NCBI GenBank assembly: GCA_964019055.1
Contig: OZ025206.1
Coordinates: 17,333,291-17,397,290, forward strand
Length of the DNA: 64,000 nt
Direction of reading: 5' to 3'
DNA from: Anthopleura xanthogrammica
Lineage: Eukaryota > Cnidaria > Anthozoa > Actiniaria > Actiniidae
Under the pieces are notes generated by a model, which was not told the origin of the DNA, did no database searches, and saw nothing but the letters and a program-made list of their open reading frames with translations. The number at the start of each line of letters is the position of its first letter. Positions within the stretch are counted from its first letter, which is position 1. Positions 21,917-34,500 of the stretch are shown here, piece after piece. Made by a program: the position numbers and the translations under genes.

Positions 21917-24900
21917 ATGGAGAATTACGAGAAAATCCGCACAGTTGGACGCGGTGCTTATGGAACGGTGTACCTTTGTCGTCGAAGAGTTGACAACTAT
22001 CTCGTGATAATAAAACAAATTCCTGTCGAAGAAATGACTAAAGAAGAACGTCAGTCGGCTCTTAATGAAGTAACTGTACTCTCCAGGTTCAAGCATCCTA
22101 ATATTATTCGTTATTTTGATAGCTTTGTGGAGGATAAAGCGTTGATGATCGCCATGGAGTACGCGCAAGGTGGAACCATCTTCGACTACTTACAACAACG
22201 AGGAGGGAAACTTTTGGACGAAGATGAAATTCTTCGACTCTTTGTGCAGATTTTGATAGCATTACAACACGTCCATAGGGAAAATATCCTCCATAGAGAT
22301 CTCAAAACACAAAATATACTGTTGAATAAAAAACGGAAAGTTGTTAAGATTGTCGACTTTGGAATTTCGAAGATTTTGAGCAGTAAGAGCAAAGCCAACA
22401 CGGTTATTGGATCGCCTTGTTATATTTCGCCTGAACTCTGCGAAGGAAAACCATACAACCAAAAGAGTGACATATGGGCATTAGGCTGTGTTTTATATGA
22501 ACTAACTACGTTAAAAAGAGCTTTTGAAGCTTCGAATTTACCAGCTTTAGTCCTCAAGATTATAAGAGGGAACTTTGCTCCAATTCCAGAGAGGTACAGT
22601 CCAGAACTGCGTAAGTTGATCCTGAGCATGTTGGCCTTGGATCCTACTAAGAGACCTGGAATACCAGAGATTATGGCCCAGCCGGTTGTGGTTAATGCTC
22701 TGTTTGACCTCCCCACGGATGTCGGTAGGGTGCCATGTACTCGGATACCCAGGGCACATGCACTTGCAGGCATCTCAGGTATGCATATTAAATTACCCAT
22801 TTCACCCTGTTGTTATCTTGACCTCCCTAAATCCCATTTATCCCAAATCCCCAACCCCAGCAAGAGAATTGAAGGTTCCCTAGGATTGCAATTGGATCTG
22901 TGAGTTAGCTGTGATACTTTGATCAACCCAGAGGTTGTTTCACTGTATCAATAAAATTTGGAGTTCCTCTTCCATCAAGACCTAATGTATCATAGCTACC
23001 ATCTTGGACAGGCCTGTAGGCTGGGGGATTTTTTGCATTTTTTAAGGATTGATGTGATAATGAAATGTTGATTTGCTAATAACAGGAACCAATTATACAC
23101 GAATGCACCCCCCCCCCCCTCCCCCACTCTGAAAGCAGGCTATGGGCCTGTTGGAAGGGACTGGTGGGAAAAGCTCTGATGCATCAGTGGTTCATGATCA
23201 AAAAGAAAACAAACTGCATTTAAAAACATGGTGCTCTTAAAAGTAGTGTTGCATTTGAAACCAGACCAACTATCCCAGTGATTTGATGTGTCCTACTATC
23301 TCTCAGAAATTCCATTCTCCTCCTTGGCCTCCATTTTTAAATTTTTTAACATTTTGTTTTAATCTTTTACATATGTATTTAGCTGCTATCCCACCTTCTC
23401 GCTCCAAGTCTTCTGTGACTGGGACAAAAGTGACGGCTCAATTACCACGTACATCATCCTCTAACTCGGCAAGTGCGATCCTGGAGGGACTCCCAGACAA
23501 CTTAGGTTCATTTTCCTTAAAGCCCACAGAGCCCCAGCATGTTGTGTACCACTGGGGTGGAGGTATCACCACTCCAACTAAACTCCAGCTTCCACAGCAT
23601 GATTCTGATGTTACTCAGGTATGTTTGGTCAATGGTTTGTTCTTTTGCTTAAGAGGTTTTCATTTATTTGAACATACAGAGGGTCTTTACATAGCGATTT
23701 CTTTGATTTTATGGCAAAGGGTTTGGTCCCCAGAGTAGAGTTTCTTGTTGGTTCTCTCCTGTGCTTCAAGGGTTTTCCTCCCTCTGAAAAAATTCAAATT
23801 TCAAAATTCATTTTTATGTATTACAGATGATCTTAATCAGTAGCTAGGTCATTTCAGGGTTTGACACTTTTTTAAATGTTTATCCCAGAGTATTTCATGC
23901 TCTTTTATTTCACCTTCTCACACTCAAAAACTCTCTACGTAATTTTACACACAACTTTCCCTCATTCTCTCCTCACCTGACTGCACAGGGATCCCAATAC
24001 TTAAATTTTGAGTCTCAACACAGAGTCTTTCACTTTTACAGGTCTCAGCTGGTCGTGCAATGAAGACAGGAGTGACAGCAAATGGGCGAATGATCCTATG
24101 GGAAGCCAATAAGAACAGCCTTGTATCATCAGATAATAACACTTGGATCCCTAGATTTCTAGCTGGTCAATCAGGTGTAACTATTGTACAAGTATCCTGT
24201 GGTGACCTCTTTGTTGCCTGTTTAACAGGTCAGACTGATATGTATACAGAAGGTTGTCAAAGCGAAGGAAATAGGTGATAGACAGGGGTGGATCCAGGGG
24301 AGGGGTGCAGGGAGTGTGCACTCCCCCTGAGTCAACGTTGTGCCCCTGCTTTGAAGATAACCAATACGAAATAACGTTTTTACTTTGATTCTAAGGGGTG
24401 CACCCCCTTATTTAAAGGCGTGAATGAACTCTCCCCCTCTATATCCCTCTTCCTCCCTGAAAATCAACATATCAGTTGAGAATTGTTTCGTTAGAATATT
24501 AAATGTACGTGGTAGTGAGTGTGGTGTTTGTCTTATACTGTACATGAAAATTAGCCTCTGGCTAGGGGGACTCGGCAATGACTCGCCCAGTCTTGACATA
24601 AAATATAGATGTATTTATTTATCCCTTTTCTACCCATCCAGATAGAGGTATTTTGATGACATATGGTAGTGGTATGCACGGCTGTCTTGGACATGGCAAT
24701 TTTAACGACATCAACCAAGCCAAGATCGTGGAGGCGTTGCTAGGATACGAAGTAGAACAAGTCTCATGTGGTCCTTCTCACATCATGGTCGTTACTGCTG
24801 ACAACGAGGTATTCTCCTGGGGGCGTGGAGACAATGGACGGTTAGGCATCGGTTCCTACGAGCAACATTCATCTCCTCAACTCGTAACTCTCCCAGATAA

Positions 24901-25456
24901 TATCAGTGCTCGTTCGGTACATTGTGGCATAGATTGTTCAGTCCTTTTGACGTTCAATAACAAACTCCTGGCTTGTGGAAGCAACAGATGTAATAAACTG
25001 GCCCTTGATTTAAAGACAGGCTCTGTTGAGGAATCATTGAACTTTTGCCTTGTAGCTGCGTCTTTAACCAATATGATAGTGACCGCCGTTTCTATGGGAA
25101 CGTCGCACACCGCAGTCCTAACCAAAGATGGCGAGTGTTGTACCTTCGGGTCGAATTCATTCGGACAACTTGGGTACGTAAGGGAAGGTAGTGCTCGCGT
25201 GCCACAGTTTGTGGAAAGTCTTCGTGACCACGTCCTCGTCCATGTAGCTTGTGGAGACACGTTTACTGCCGCTGTTACTTCAGAGAACAAGGTGTTTTCA
25301 TGGGGTAAGGGCGCGAGGGGCCGTCTTGGGAATGGTTCTGAGGAAGACTGTCATTCACCAAAACCCATTACCCTTCCGAGTAAATTGATTATTCTATCTG
25401 TTTCGTGTAGTCACAGTGGTAGTTTGCTATGTGGAAAATTCTCACCAGAAAACTAA
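21917..25456 (+). CDS. NEK8: NEK8 orthologue: NIMA-family kinase with RCC1 repeats
   Basis: Four exons (21917-22778, 23383-23618, 24042-24228, 24642-25456) join in phase to 699 residues; recalled human NEK8 is 692. The start is the ATG giving MENYEKIRTVGRG, equivalent to vertebrate MEKYERIR; a GTG nine bases upstream is not the start. Kinase residues 4-258: glycine loop GRGAYG, Lys33 in VIIKQ, HRDLKTQN with Asp128, VDFG at 146-149 (vertebrates GDFG), and SPCYISPELCEGKPYNQKSD. A low-complexity Ser/Pro linker follows, then RCC1 repeats (about 340-699) with motifs WGGG, YGSGMHGCLGHG, WGRGDNGRLG, FGSNSFGQLG and WGKGARGRLG. NEK8 works at the proximal cilium (inversin compartment); human mutations cause nephronophthisis. 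The donor of exon 3, GTCAGA, is weak but phase and homology require it. It is divergent from CCDC13. Confidence 0.97.
23738..23805 (+). mobile_element. SINE body fragment (sense)
   Basis: TTGTTGGTTCTCTCCTGTGC then TTCAAGGGTTTTCCTCCCTC matches the body shared by the SINE copies. It is in NEK8 intron 2. Confidence 0.5.
24285..24425. repeat. Dispersed repeat fragment (GGTGGATCCAGGGG type)
   Basis: GGGTGGATCCAGGGGAGGGG, then GTGCACTCCCC and a later AAGGGGTGCACCCCCTTA palindrome. Such G/C-run segments are typical of dispersed repeats in invertebrate genomes. It lies in NEK8 intron 3. Confidence 0.5.
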
Positions 25457-25710
25457 AACATGTTAGGTAATCTGCTAACAGAAAACTGCCTATTCCTGTT
25501 CGCAAAAATTAAAAACGTTAAATTCGAATTCGACGACAGAGGCGGATAACACTCTTCGAGGTATGCATAATTTTTCACATCATACAATAGCCGAATCCAA
25601 TGATTGTTTTATTATTTATTCAAAATATTTTCAATTCATTCATTTTAAGAAAGCATTTCAGATAAGTTTGCAAACCTTCCCTGTTGGGAAGCCATCTTTG
25701 TTTGGCGGCT

Positions 25711-25805
25711 ATGATGACGTCAATCGTCCAATCATTTTTTAGATATTGGACGAATGACGTCAATCGTCCAATAATAAAAAAATGTTATTGGACGAATGAC
25801 GTTTC
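25711..25805. repeat. Palindromic cluster of CRE-like sites
   Basis: TGACGTCA at 25715-25722 and 25755-25762, and TGACGTTT at about 25797. Each is joined to inverted CAATCGTCCAAT / ATTGGACGAAT blocks, so the whole is a set of nested inverted repeats. It lies 250-350 bp past the NEK8 stop. Confidence 0.75.
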
Positions 25806-25886
25806 TTTCCAAATTTGGTCAGTCAATGCTTGTTATGAAAAATTAACTGGGGGCTGTGGGCAAATCAGAAACTGGGAAATATTTTG

Positions 25887-25892
25887 AATAAA
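25887..25892 (+). terminator. Candidate poly(A) signal for NEK8
   Basis: AATAAA about 430 bp past the stop codon, the first canonical signal in the right orientation that I see. Confidence 0.35.
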
Positions 25893-26324
25893 ATCGCCGA
25901 TATTCACCACGACTTCGGTGAATAATTGTTAAATATCAAAGATTAGATGGTGCTGTAATCTATTCGAGTGGAAATATACCACTAGCTACAGCATGGAATA
26001 GTGTTTGTTTTTCCCACCAACACGGTCTACAAACTGACAGCCAACGTCATGGTCGAAAATCTAATTTTTCACGGTAAAAATACGAATGACAATGACTTAA
26101 ATTAAAGGATATATGGCTGAAATGAGTAGCTCTTGCTTGTTGATTTAAAGTGTCTATGAAATACCTTTGGTAAACATTAAGGTACAAATACGAGAATTAA
26201 AAAATCAAAAGGATGTTCAAACTTATTTTAAATGAAGTTGAAAAATGATATAATTTCCTGAGGAAAGGACGTTTTCTCCATATTTTTCCTCCATTTCTTT
26301 TTTCTTCTCTTTATTTCTAAATTC

Positions 26325-26351
26325 TCTTCTCTTCTCTTCTCTTCTCTTCTC
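26325..26351. repeat. (CTTCT)n microsatellite
   Basis: About five pentanucleotide units within a longer pyrimidine-rich stretch (26280-26405). Confidence 0.85.
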
Positions 26352-28049
26352 AATTCTCTTCTTTTCACTCTCTTCTTTTCTTTCATCTTCTTTCTTTCTT
26401 TTCACCTGCAAACATTTCAATTCAATCCAAGTCTTTTAATATAAGATATTAAAATATTTACAGTAACAACACTCGATCTCTAATAACCTTGCATGAACTA
26501 CAAATTAAAATTCTGGGCGGCAAAAGAAAAGTTTACTTAATTGTTCTTTTAATCATTTAGATTTGACGACACAAGTGAACAAGGTTACATATATCAAAAA
26601 ATATATATATATCAAAAGAGACTTTCATCCAAATCCAAGCACCACTACAATGGCTACAATTGATGCTTCATTTTATCACACTGATCAACTAAAGTTGACA
26701 AAGAAACTGATTTTTCTATAGAACCAAAACGATTTCTATTCTAAATATTGTTTTATCAGCCGTCGGAGTACAGCACCAAATTTCTTTAAAACACAAAATT
26801 AAAACACTGATCTTGAATGAAGATGATTAAAAGCATTTACCGAGATCGAAGAAGAAAAAAAATATTTACTCAGGGGTCCAAAGTTGATGATACAGGATTT
26901 CGGTGTTTGAAGTACTTAAACAATGGTACGAAGTTTTGATGGACGTTTGGTTTTCCATGAACTCAGGTTAACACGGTGTTGGTTTTTCTTTCTTGAGTAC
27001 TTTTGAGGGGAACGTTCGACCGACGCAAGCACCAGAAGCTGAGTTCAAGGTACGTGGAATAAAAAAGTCCTTGCCCTAGGTTTGCCCTACTCTTGACCTT
27101 CTTTAGAGCTTTGAGAACAAACTAAGATAGATTGTTGTTCGGGATAAGATCTTCGAAAGTACGTGTCCACCAAGAACTCGTTTTGCAAACTCGTCGGAGC
27201 AAAATACGATGAAATTTTTTTCAAGTTTTTCTGTTATTCGTACTTTTGTCTTCTCAGTTTAGACGACTGATCTAGCAACCCCATTATAGGAAATGTAAAA
27301 TATTTCACGTTATTTTCGAGCGCGGAGAGTAGCCAGGAAGAAACAGCGGAAAAATATAGGGAGAAGGGAGAACCAGCATAAAAGTATCGAGAAGGGAGGA
27401 AATCATTATCATCCAATCTAATTAATACTTTATTAAGTTTTTCATTTGTTTGCGGATGGATGCCAGGCTGAAAAAATTAGGGAGAAGGAAGAAAAATGGC
27501 ATGAAATATAGGGAGGGAGAATATTGAAATGCCTCTTTGTCTCCGCCCTTTCAAAGTTTAGTTCGACCACAACTGAGAAGTTCGTTTCTAACTGAAACGC
27601 GGATCACTCTCCGCCTATGTTTGGCTTAATAGATGGGTAGTTCTTGTGCCGTGACACTAATCGGCCCTCGTCATTCATTTGCTAAGCACATTTTCCAATC
27701 TCCTCAGTTTTGACTGCTGTCTGACCTCCTATGGCTTGAGGTTCGAATGCGCAAAAATGTAGAACTAAAAAAAAATGAGGGGTTAGGGTACACAATGTAA
27801 AGAATAATTGCACTAAATTTATGAAATTTACAAAAGCCAACACTTTCTCTTCAGTTATTTTATACTGAGATCTTCAGCGTTAGTACGGCCGGGGATTCAA
27901 CCCGTTATCTATCACCTGCTCAGAAAATGTTTACGATTCGAAAAATCATTCGTCTATATCAGTAGAAGCACGGGTGGTGGGTGCTGCAAATGAGCCGCGC
28001 CGCTCGCCATTAATGCGACCGAGCTTCAATATTCCCGGACATGGCGTCC

Positions 28050-28165
28050 TATCGTTTCTTATGTGAGTGGGGTTTCTAGTATAGGTTCTCTCCAGTGCTT
28101 CAAAGGTTTTTCTCCGTGTTCCCCGGCTTTCCTCCCTCCGTAAAAATCAACTCCTAAATTCCCAC
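28050..28165 (+). mobile_element. SINE copy (sense), incomplete
   Basis: GGTTCTCTCCAGTGCTTCAA then GTTTTTCTCCGTGTTCCCCG and TTTCCTCCCTCCGTAAAAAT is the SINE body in sense orientation. It is about 400 bp upstream of the mosaic EGF gene start. Confidence 0.6.
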
Positions 28166-28576
28166 TGAATTGATCGGGCGTCGAGTGCTTTAGTCATGAT
28201 CCTCTACCTGCATGTTCGACGTAAAATAATTACATGTACTTTTATTTATTGTCTCTGCTCGTTTATTTATCGAATTACGAAGTGTTCACGAAATTCGTAT
28301 ATCGAAGCGCTAATTAAATCCAAGTGCTACCCTCGTAAAAATAAGGACTTTTTTTCTGTTACTTACTTACATTCCCGGAAAACCACGACGATCGATGTAG
28401 AGGCTATTCGCATGCGCAATAGTCGCAAAAAACTTATACGTCGTTTGCGCACTTTGATCTCAATATCTGTTGTTTTGTAAAACTGTTTTTCTTTAATTTC
28501 TAAACAAATATCTATTTTCTCAGTTTTGTTCTTTATCTTTTTGTTAGCTCTTTCCTGGTCTTGTTTGGACATCACA

Positions 28577-31500
28577 ATGCAGTTAATGTACAATTCAGTT
28601 CTCCTGTTTGCTACCCTGTGTTCCCAGCTGGTCAACGCAGATCGCCATTATTATTGCAGATACTCTCGTAAGGATGATGTTTCTTATTATCAATGATCAT
28701 TGTTGTTTGAACTATGTGGGCGAGTGTTTGTTTGTTATTACTAAAGCCTATTGAAAGGTCTTGTTTGGTTGAACGTGAACAAAAGAACACATGTTTAAAT
28801 AGTACTAAACGCGAGCGCGTGAAGTAAAATACAGATTGTATGAAACAATGGACGAAGTTCAAAGTTAACTAACGCGCATATATACTACTAGAAGGGATTC
28901 GATGACATGAGTCATGAGTGTTGTGCAGTTCCATTTTAAAATCACTGGTGATTTCTGCATTCTGATTGGCTCTCAGTAGTGCGATTTTTAAAATCACGAA
29001 TTGCACCATTTTGAGTTTTAAAACACACTGTTTTGAAGAGCCAATGAAATTGTAGAAAACAAAGCATTTGACCAATCAGATTACAGAAAAATGCCAATAT
29101 AAGCCATTAGAAAAAAATTGAAAGGGAGTTTTTAGGTGAACAACAAGTTTTGATTAATTTTACATAAAGATAAATAATATTAAGAACTTACAGGGTATTT
29201 TATTATTGCAGGAGATTTCATAATGGATATAATTAAGTGGTAATTGAACTTCGTGTCATGAAATTTGGTCTGAAATCAAACTTGTGTTAACAAATTAATT
29301 GCACTCCCACGTAAGGCACTCGACCGTTTGATTTCAGATACATGTATAGTTGCACGAGTGAAAAACACAAATGCCACATAAAAGTTAATTTCAAATTGGA
29401 CGAAAAACCATGATTGCTAAATATGCATGAAATTTGCACTGCAGTGTATTAAAATTATTTTTTTCAGCAGTATTATAGCGATGTGCCAACCAGAGATATC
29501 TTGGATACTGAAACAAAGAGATCTTTTGTTTTATGGTTGGCAAATTTGAATGAGAAAAGATTCTGGACGTCAATGTCTGTAACAGTAAACATTGCTATTG
29601 GTTAATAGCACTGCTCTCAGCCAATCAGAATCGAGTATTTTTTTTTCATGTATTTAATTGAACTCCACTCAATTCAATTATCATTATTAAACAATGCACA
29701 TTTGTTTCCTTCAGGAAATTGAAATCTTTTGTGTAAAAATATTACACTTTTCCTGAATAAGATTCTTTGTTTGAGTTGTATCCATATTCACGTGTCTTCA
29801 CCTGCGCAACCGTTAAACAAAAAAATGGAACTCTAGGGAATGAGACGTGGTCTGAAATGGGACAACATTACACCAAATCGAATTAGGTCTATTTGCCTAA
29901 CAACGGAAAGCCATTAACGATGAAACTGGAACCAGTAAAGAGGGTTTTCAATCTGCTGTGATGTTGAACTTCACATGAACCGAACCTAATGATGTAAAGG
30001 AAGACCGCCTTATTATCTATTGTTTTCAATGCGCACGGTTCATGTGAAGTTCGACGTTTACCCTGAGCCTTATAGTACAGGAATATGGTGCACTTATTGT
30101 ACTGAATTGTTCAGTTTTTGGTTACAAGCATGAAAATTGGCACAACGACCACATGCTGGCTATTTTGTGATGTAGTGCCACTCCCAAAAATGAATAATTT
30201 CAGTTTTACAGCAGTGGAATTAAAGTGTCTTAAATTTCACCTAATGTATACAAGACGCCTTCTTAATTTAAAAGCCCTTGATATATGAATAAGAATGGCG
30301 TTTACTATTCTTTGATATCTCTTATTATTGCCGAGATATTACAGCGCGACGTGCAAAAGTATGACCACTTTTAATATATTCGCATACTTCTGTGCACGGG
30401 CTTTTGCTGCCAAACGAATTTTTACAAGCCTTATTTGGTAAAACCAGACAGCTTCGCATCAAATGTGTCTGTTTAACGTACAAAATCCCGTGCATAGAAG
30501 TATGCGAATACATTAAAAGTGGTCATACTTTTGCGCGTCGCGCTGTAATTCAATATAGAATATACGAAATGATGACGATTTTGTCTACTTAGCCAAGGGT
30601 TTTGGTCGTGTGGTGGTGCATGCAATCATATTGCTTTTTTGAAATGTGTTTTTTTAAAGGTTGGAGTTCATGGAGTGATTGTAGCAGTAAATGTGGCCAA
30701 GGAACACAAACACGCACAAGATATGCATATCCATCATACCGCTGCAAAGCAACTAGCGAAACACAAGTCTGCAATAAATCCACCAAAACCTCATGCGATT
30801 CATTGGCGGGCCAAACATGTAATCCGTACACTGGGCAATGTGAATGTAAAACCGGATACAAGCCTTCAGGTTAGTCGTGCGCAACCGGCCGTTTAACAAG
30901 AAAAGAATAATAATACGCGTTCTGAATATGGGAAATCATTACGCCCAAGCTAAAAATGTGTATATTGCATGCTAATCAGAGCTAGATACGGTGGGTATAC
31001 TCTGCCCAAGGTGTAGTGAATACTCCTCAGTTACGGTGTCCAGGATTTCTCATTAGAGATTCACTACCTCTCTTACCTCCCTTCCCACAAAACCAATGCA
31101 TGCATGGTTGCAAATAAACTGGCAATGGGGAAATGGCGTCAAGGCATTCCTGGATCGATCGGTCTGCCACTGCCCCGAACGTCACTTTACAACTAAATGA
31201 ATATCATAATACAAATCCCGCCTACTCGCTTCTGTTGCTTTCCGGGGTATTTGTCAAGGGCTAGATTTTTTTGTCTTTTCTTTTCTTTCTAAAGGAGGCG
31301 ATCAACTTCCACATTTCCCCTCCGACTTTGCTTGGAGTTACAGGGGAAAATTACCCGGTATGCGCTGCCTACAAATCGATGAACCAAAGGAACCGGCGTC
31401 AAGAACTTGGAATGACAATTACCTGTGTTCCTCCGGTCAAAAAGCTGATCCGGGATTCCGGTGGTCAGCTGATGGAAAGATTAACAATATGAGATGTGTC

Positions 31501-34500
31501 AACATTCATAATTCCAAGGATTATTATTGGAGTTCGAATTACTTGTGCGCGCCATACAATTCGCCGTACCAATTACGGTGGTTTCGCTTTAAAACGTCGA
31601 ACCCAAGTTGGATTAGAGAGAATTATTGTATCAAATGGTTGGAGCCGAGTGCCCCAAAATATACGTACTGGCCGACGGGTAATTACTACCTGTGTAGCAA
31701 AGGTATAGGTGGTGGTGATGATGACGATGATGATGATAATGATGATGATGACCACAAGCCAGGTAAAAAACCTTGCGATTATGATTCTTTAACTTTTACA
31801 CTCATGTAAGATAGACAAAAGTTATTTTGGGATCAAATACTAGGGTACAGGTAGGCCTGAAGTTACCTTCTCCGGTTACACCAGCGTACTGATAAAAGTC
31901 CCGTAGCGGAAAACAATTCAGAAAAGGGTGGAGGCGATATCCATAAACTGATAAAGTTTTATTTCTAATAGAATTAGGCTTCCTAGCTGTGTTTCCAGTT
32001 CCACATGCGTCTTGCATGGAAAGATAGAGGTCCCTCCCCAAAGGGGAAGAAGGCAGGATGGGACCTTAGTGTTTCATACACACACTAAGACTACAAAACT
32101 TACTACCACAATTACTACTTATTTTCAGGGTTGAAACCCAAGAAACTGATATGCGCAGAAGTAGACGAGTGTGATTCCAACCCATGTCAAAACGGAGGGG
32201 CGTGCAACAACCTTGTGAACAGCTATAAGTGCACATGTCCCCCCGGATTCACTGGCACAAACTGCGAGACACAAATAGGTATGAGTAAGTTTTCTAATAA
32301 GATCGCTGGTGTTTGAGTACTCTTGACTCAATAGTGCGTTCTTCTTTACCTAATTTATTCCACAGATCCTACTGCACAGCCAACAATCAACCCAACTAAT
32401 CATGTTACGACATCTGGAACAACTTATAAATCTACCAAACCTACCACTGACATATTGCAAAAACGCACACACAAACCTCATAAAACCACTAGCCATCCAC
32501 ACAAAACAACTCACAAACATCATAAAACCCACAAACCACCGAAAACCCACAAACCAAAAACAACTCATAAACCGAAACCAACTCACAAACATCATAAAAC
32601 CCACAAACCAAAAACAACTCATAAACCGAAACCAACTCACAAACCAAAAACTCACAAACCTCATAAAACCCACAAACCACCGAAAACCCACAAACCAAAA
32701 ACAACCCACAAACCAAAAACAACCCACAAGCCGCCTAAACCAACTCACAAGCCAAAAACAACATATAAGCCAAAGAAAACTCACAAACCTCCTAAAACCA
32801 CGAGATTCACCAGCACTCCAACTGCATACCCAGGTTGGCTATTAAATAACACTGTTTCTTTTGAATAACTAACCACTAAACTAACCGAGAAATAATCTCA
32901 ATACATATTATTTAACGTAGTTCTATATTTTGTGTTAAAAGTCAATGTTGAATGACATAAAATGAATAGTGAAACGCTACTATTCAGAAGCACACACAGT
33001 ACCGACTGTTTAATATGTTTGAGTACGTTACGTAAAAACACCCAATGTTCAATCTATAAATATGACCGTAAGTATACTAAGACATGAACAGTTGTCAAAT
33101 CAATATTGATGCAATAACAATTATGTCGTTCTAGACTTTTGTGCCTCATCACCATGTCTCAATGGTGCCACCTGTAATAACAACAACAACGGCTATACGT
33201 GTGCATGTAGACCAGGATGGAATGGAAAACTCTGCGATAATAACATCGACGAGTGCGCAAAGAATCCCTGTAAGAACGGCGCTACTTGTGTAGATGGCAT
33301 TAATGACTATTCCTGCCAGTGCGTACCGGGATATAACGGGCGAGACTGTGATGTGAACATTGATGAGTGCGCAAAGAATCCCTGTCAGAATGGCGCTACT
33401 TGTGTAGATGGCATTAATGACTATTCCTGTCAGTGCGTACCGGGATATAACGGAAGAGACTGTGATGTCAACATCGACGAGTGCGCAAAGAATCCCTGTC
33501 AGAACGGCGCTACTTGTGTAGATGGTATTAATGATTATACTTGCCAGTGCGTACCGGGATATAACGGACGAGACTGTGACGTGAACATCGACGAGTGCGC
33601 AAAGAATCCCTGTCAGAACGGCGCTACTTGTGTAGATGGTATTAATGACTATTCTTGCCAGTGCGTACTGGGATATAACGGACGAGACTGTGATGTGAAC
33701 ATCGACGAGTGCGCAAAGAATCCCTGTCAGAACGGCGCTACTTGTGTAGATGGCATTAATGGCTATTCCTGCCAGTGCGTACCGGGATATAACGGACGAG
33801 ACTGTGACGTGAACATCGACGAGTGCGCAAAGAATCCCTGTCAGAACGGCGCTACTTGTGAAGATGGTATTAATGATTATACTTGCCAGTGCGTAACGGG
33901 ATATAATGGACGAGACTGCGAAGTCAACATCAACGAGTGCGCAAAGAATCCCTGTCAGAACGGCGCTACTTGTGTAGATGGTATTAATGACTATTCTTGC
34001 CAGTGCGAACCGGGATATAACGGACGAGACTGTGATGTGAACATCGACGAGTGCGCAAAGAATCCTTGTCAGAACGGCGCTACTTGTGTAGATGGTATTA
34101 ATGAATATTCCTGCCAGTGCGTACCGGGATATAACGGACGAAACTGTGACGTGAACATCGACGAGTGCGCAAAGAATCCCTGTCAGAACGGCGCTACTTG
34201 TGTAGATGGTATTAATGACTATTCTTGCCAGTGCGTACCGGGATATAACGGACGAGACTGTGACGTGAACATCGACGAGTGCGCAAAGAATCCCTGTCAG
34301 AATGGCGCTACTTGTGTAGATGGTATTAATGATTATTCTTGCCAGTGCGTACCGGGATATAACGGACGAGACTGTGATGTCAACATCGACGAGTGCGCAA
34401 AGAATCCCTGTCAGAACGGCGCTACTTGTGTAGATATCATTAATGACTATTCTTGCCAGTGCGTACCGGGATATAACGGACGAGACTGTGACGTGAACAT

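Larger units (their letters stand above)
25457..28576. other. Intergenic region downstream of NEK8
   Basis: The region holds the CRE-like palindrome cluster, the CTTCT microsatellite, and a duplicated GGGAGAAGGGAG-type purine-rich patch (27355-27525). SINE remains lie near 28.1 kb. No coding exon is supported. The last few hundred bases should contain the promoter of the mosaic EGF gene. Confidence 0.5.

Noticed and set aside
26223..26420. Lys/Glu-rich 65-codon minus-strand ORF
   Set aside because: Translation of the CTTCT microsatellite and flanking pyrimidine tract.
32350..32784. 144-codon minus-strand ORF rich in Phe, Trp, Val and Gly
   Set aside because: It is the antisense shadow of the A/C-rich His-Lys-Pro-Thr linker exon.
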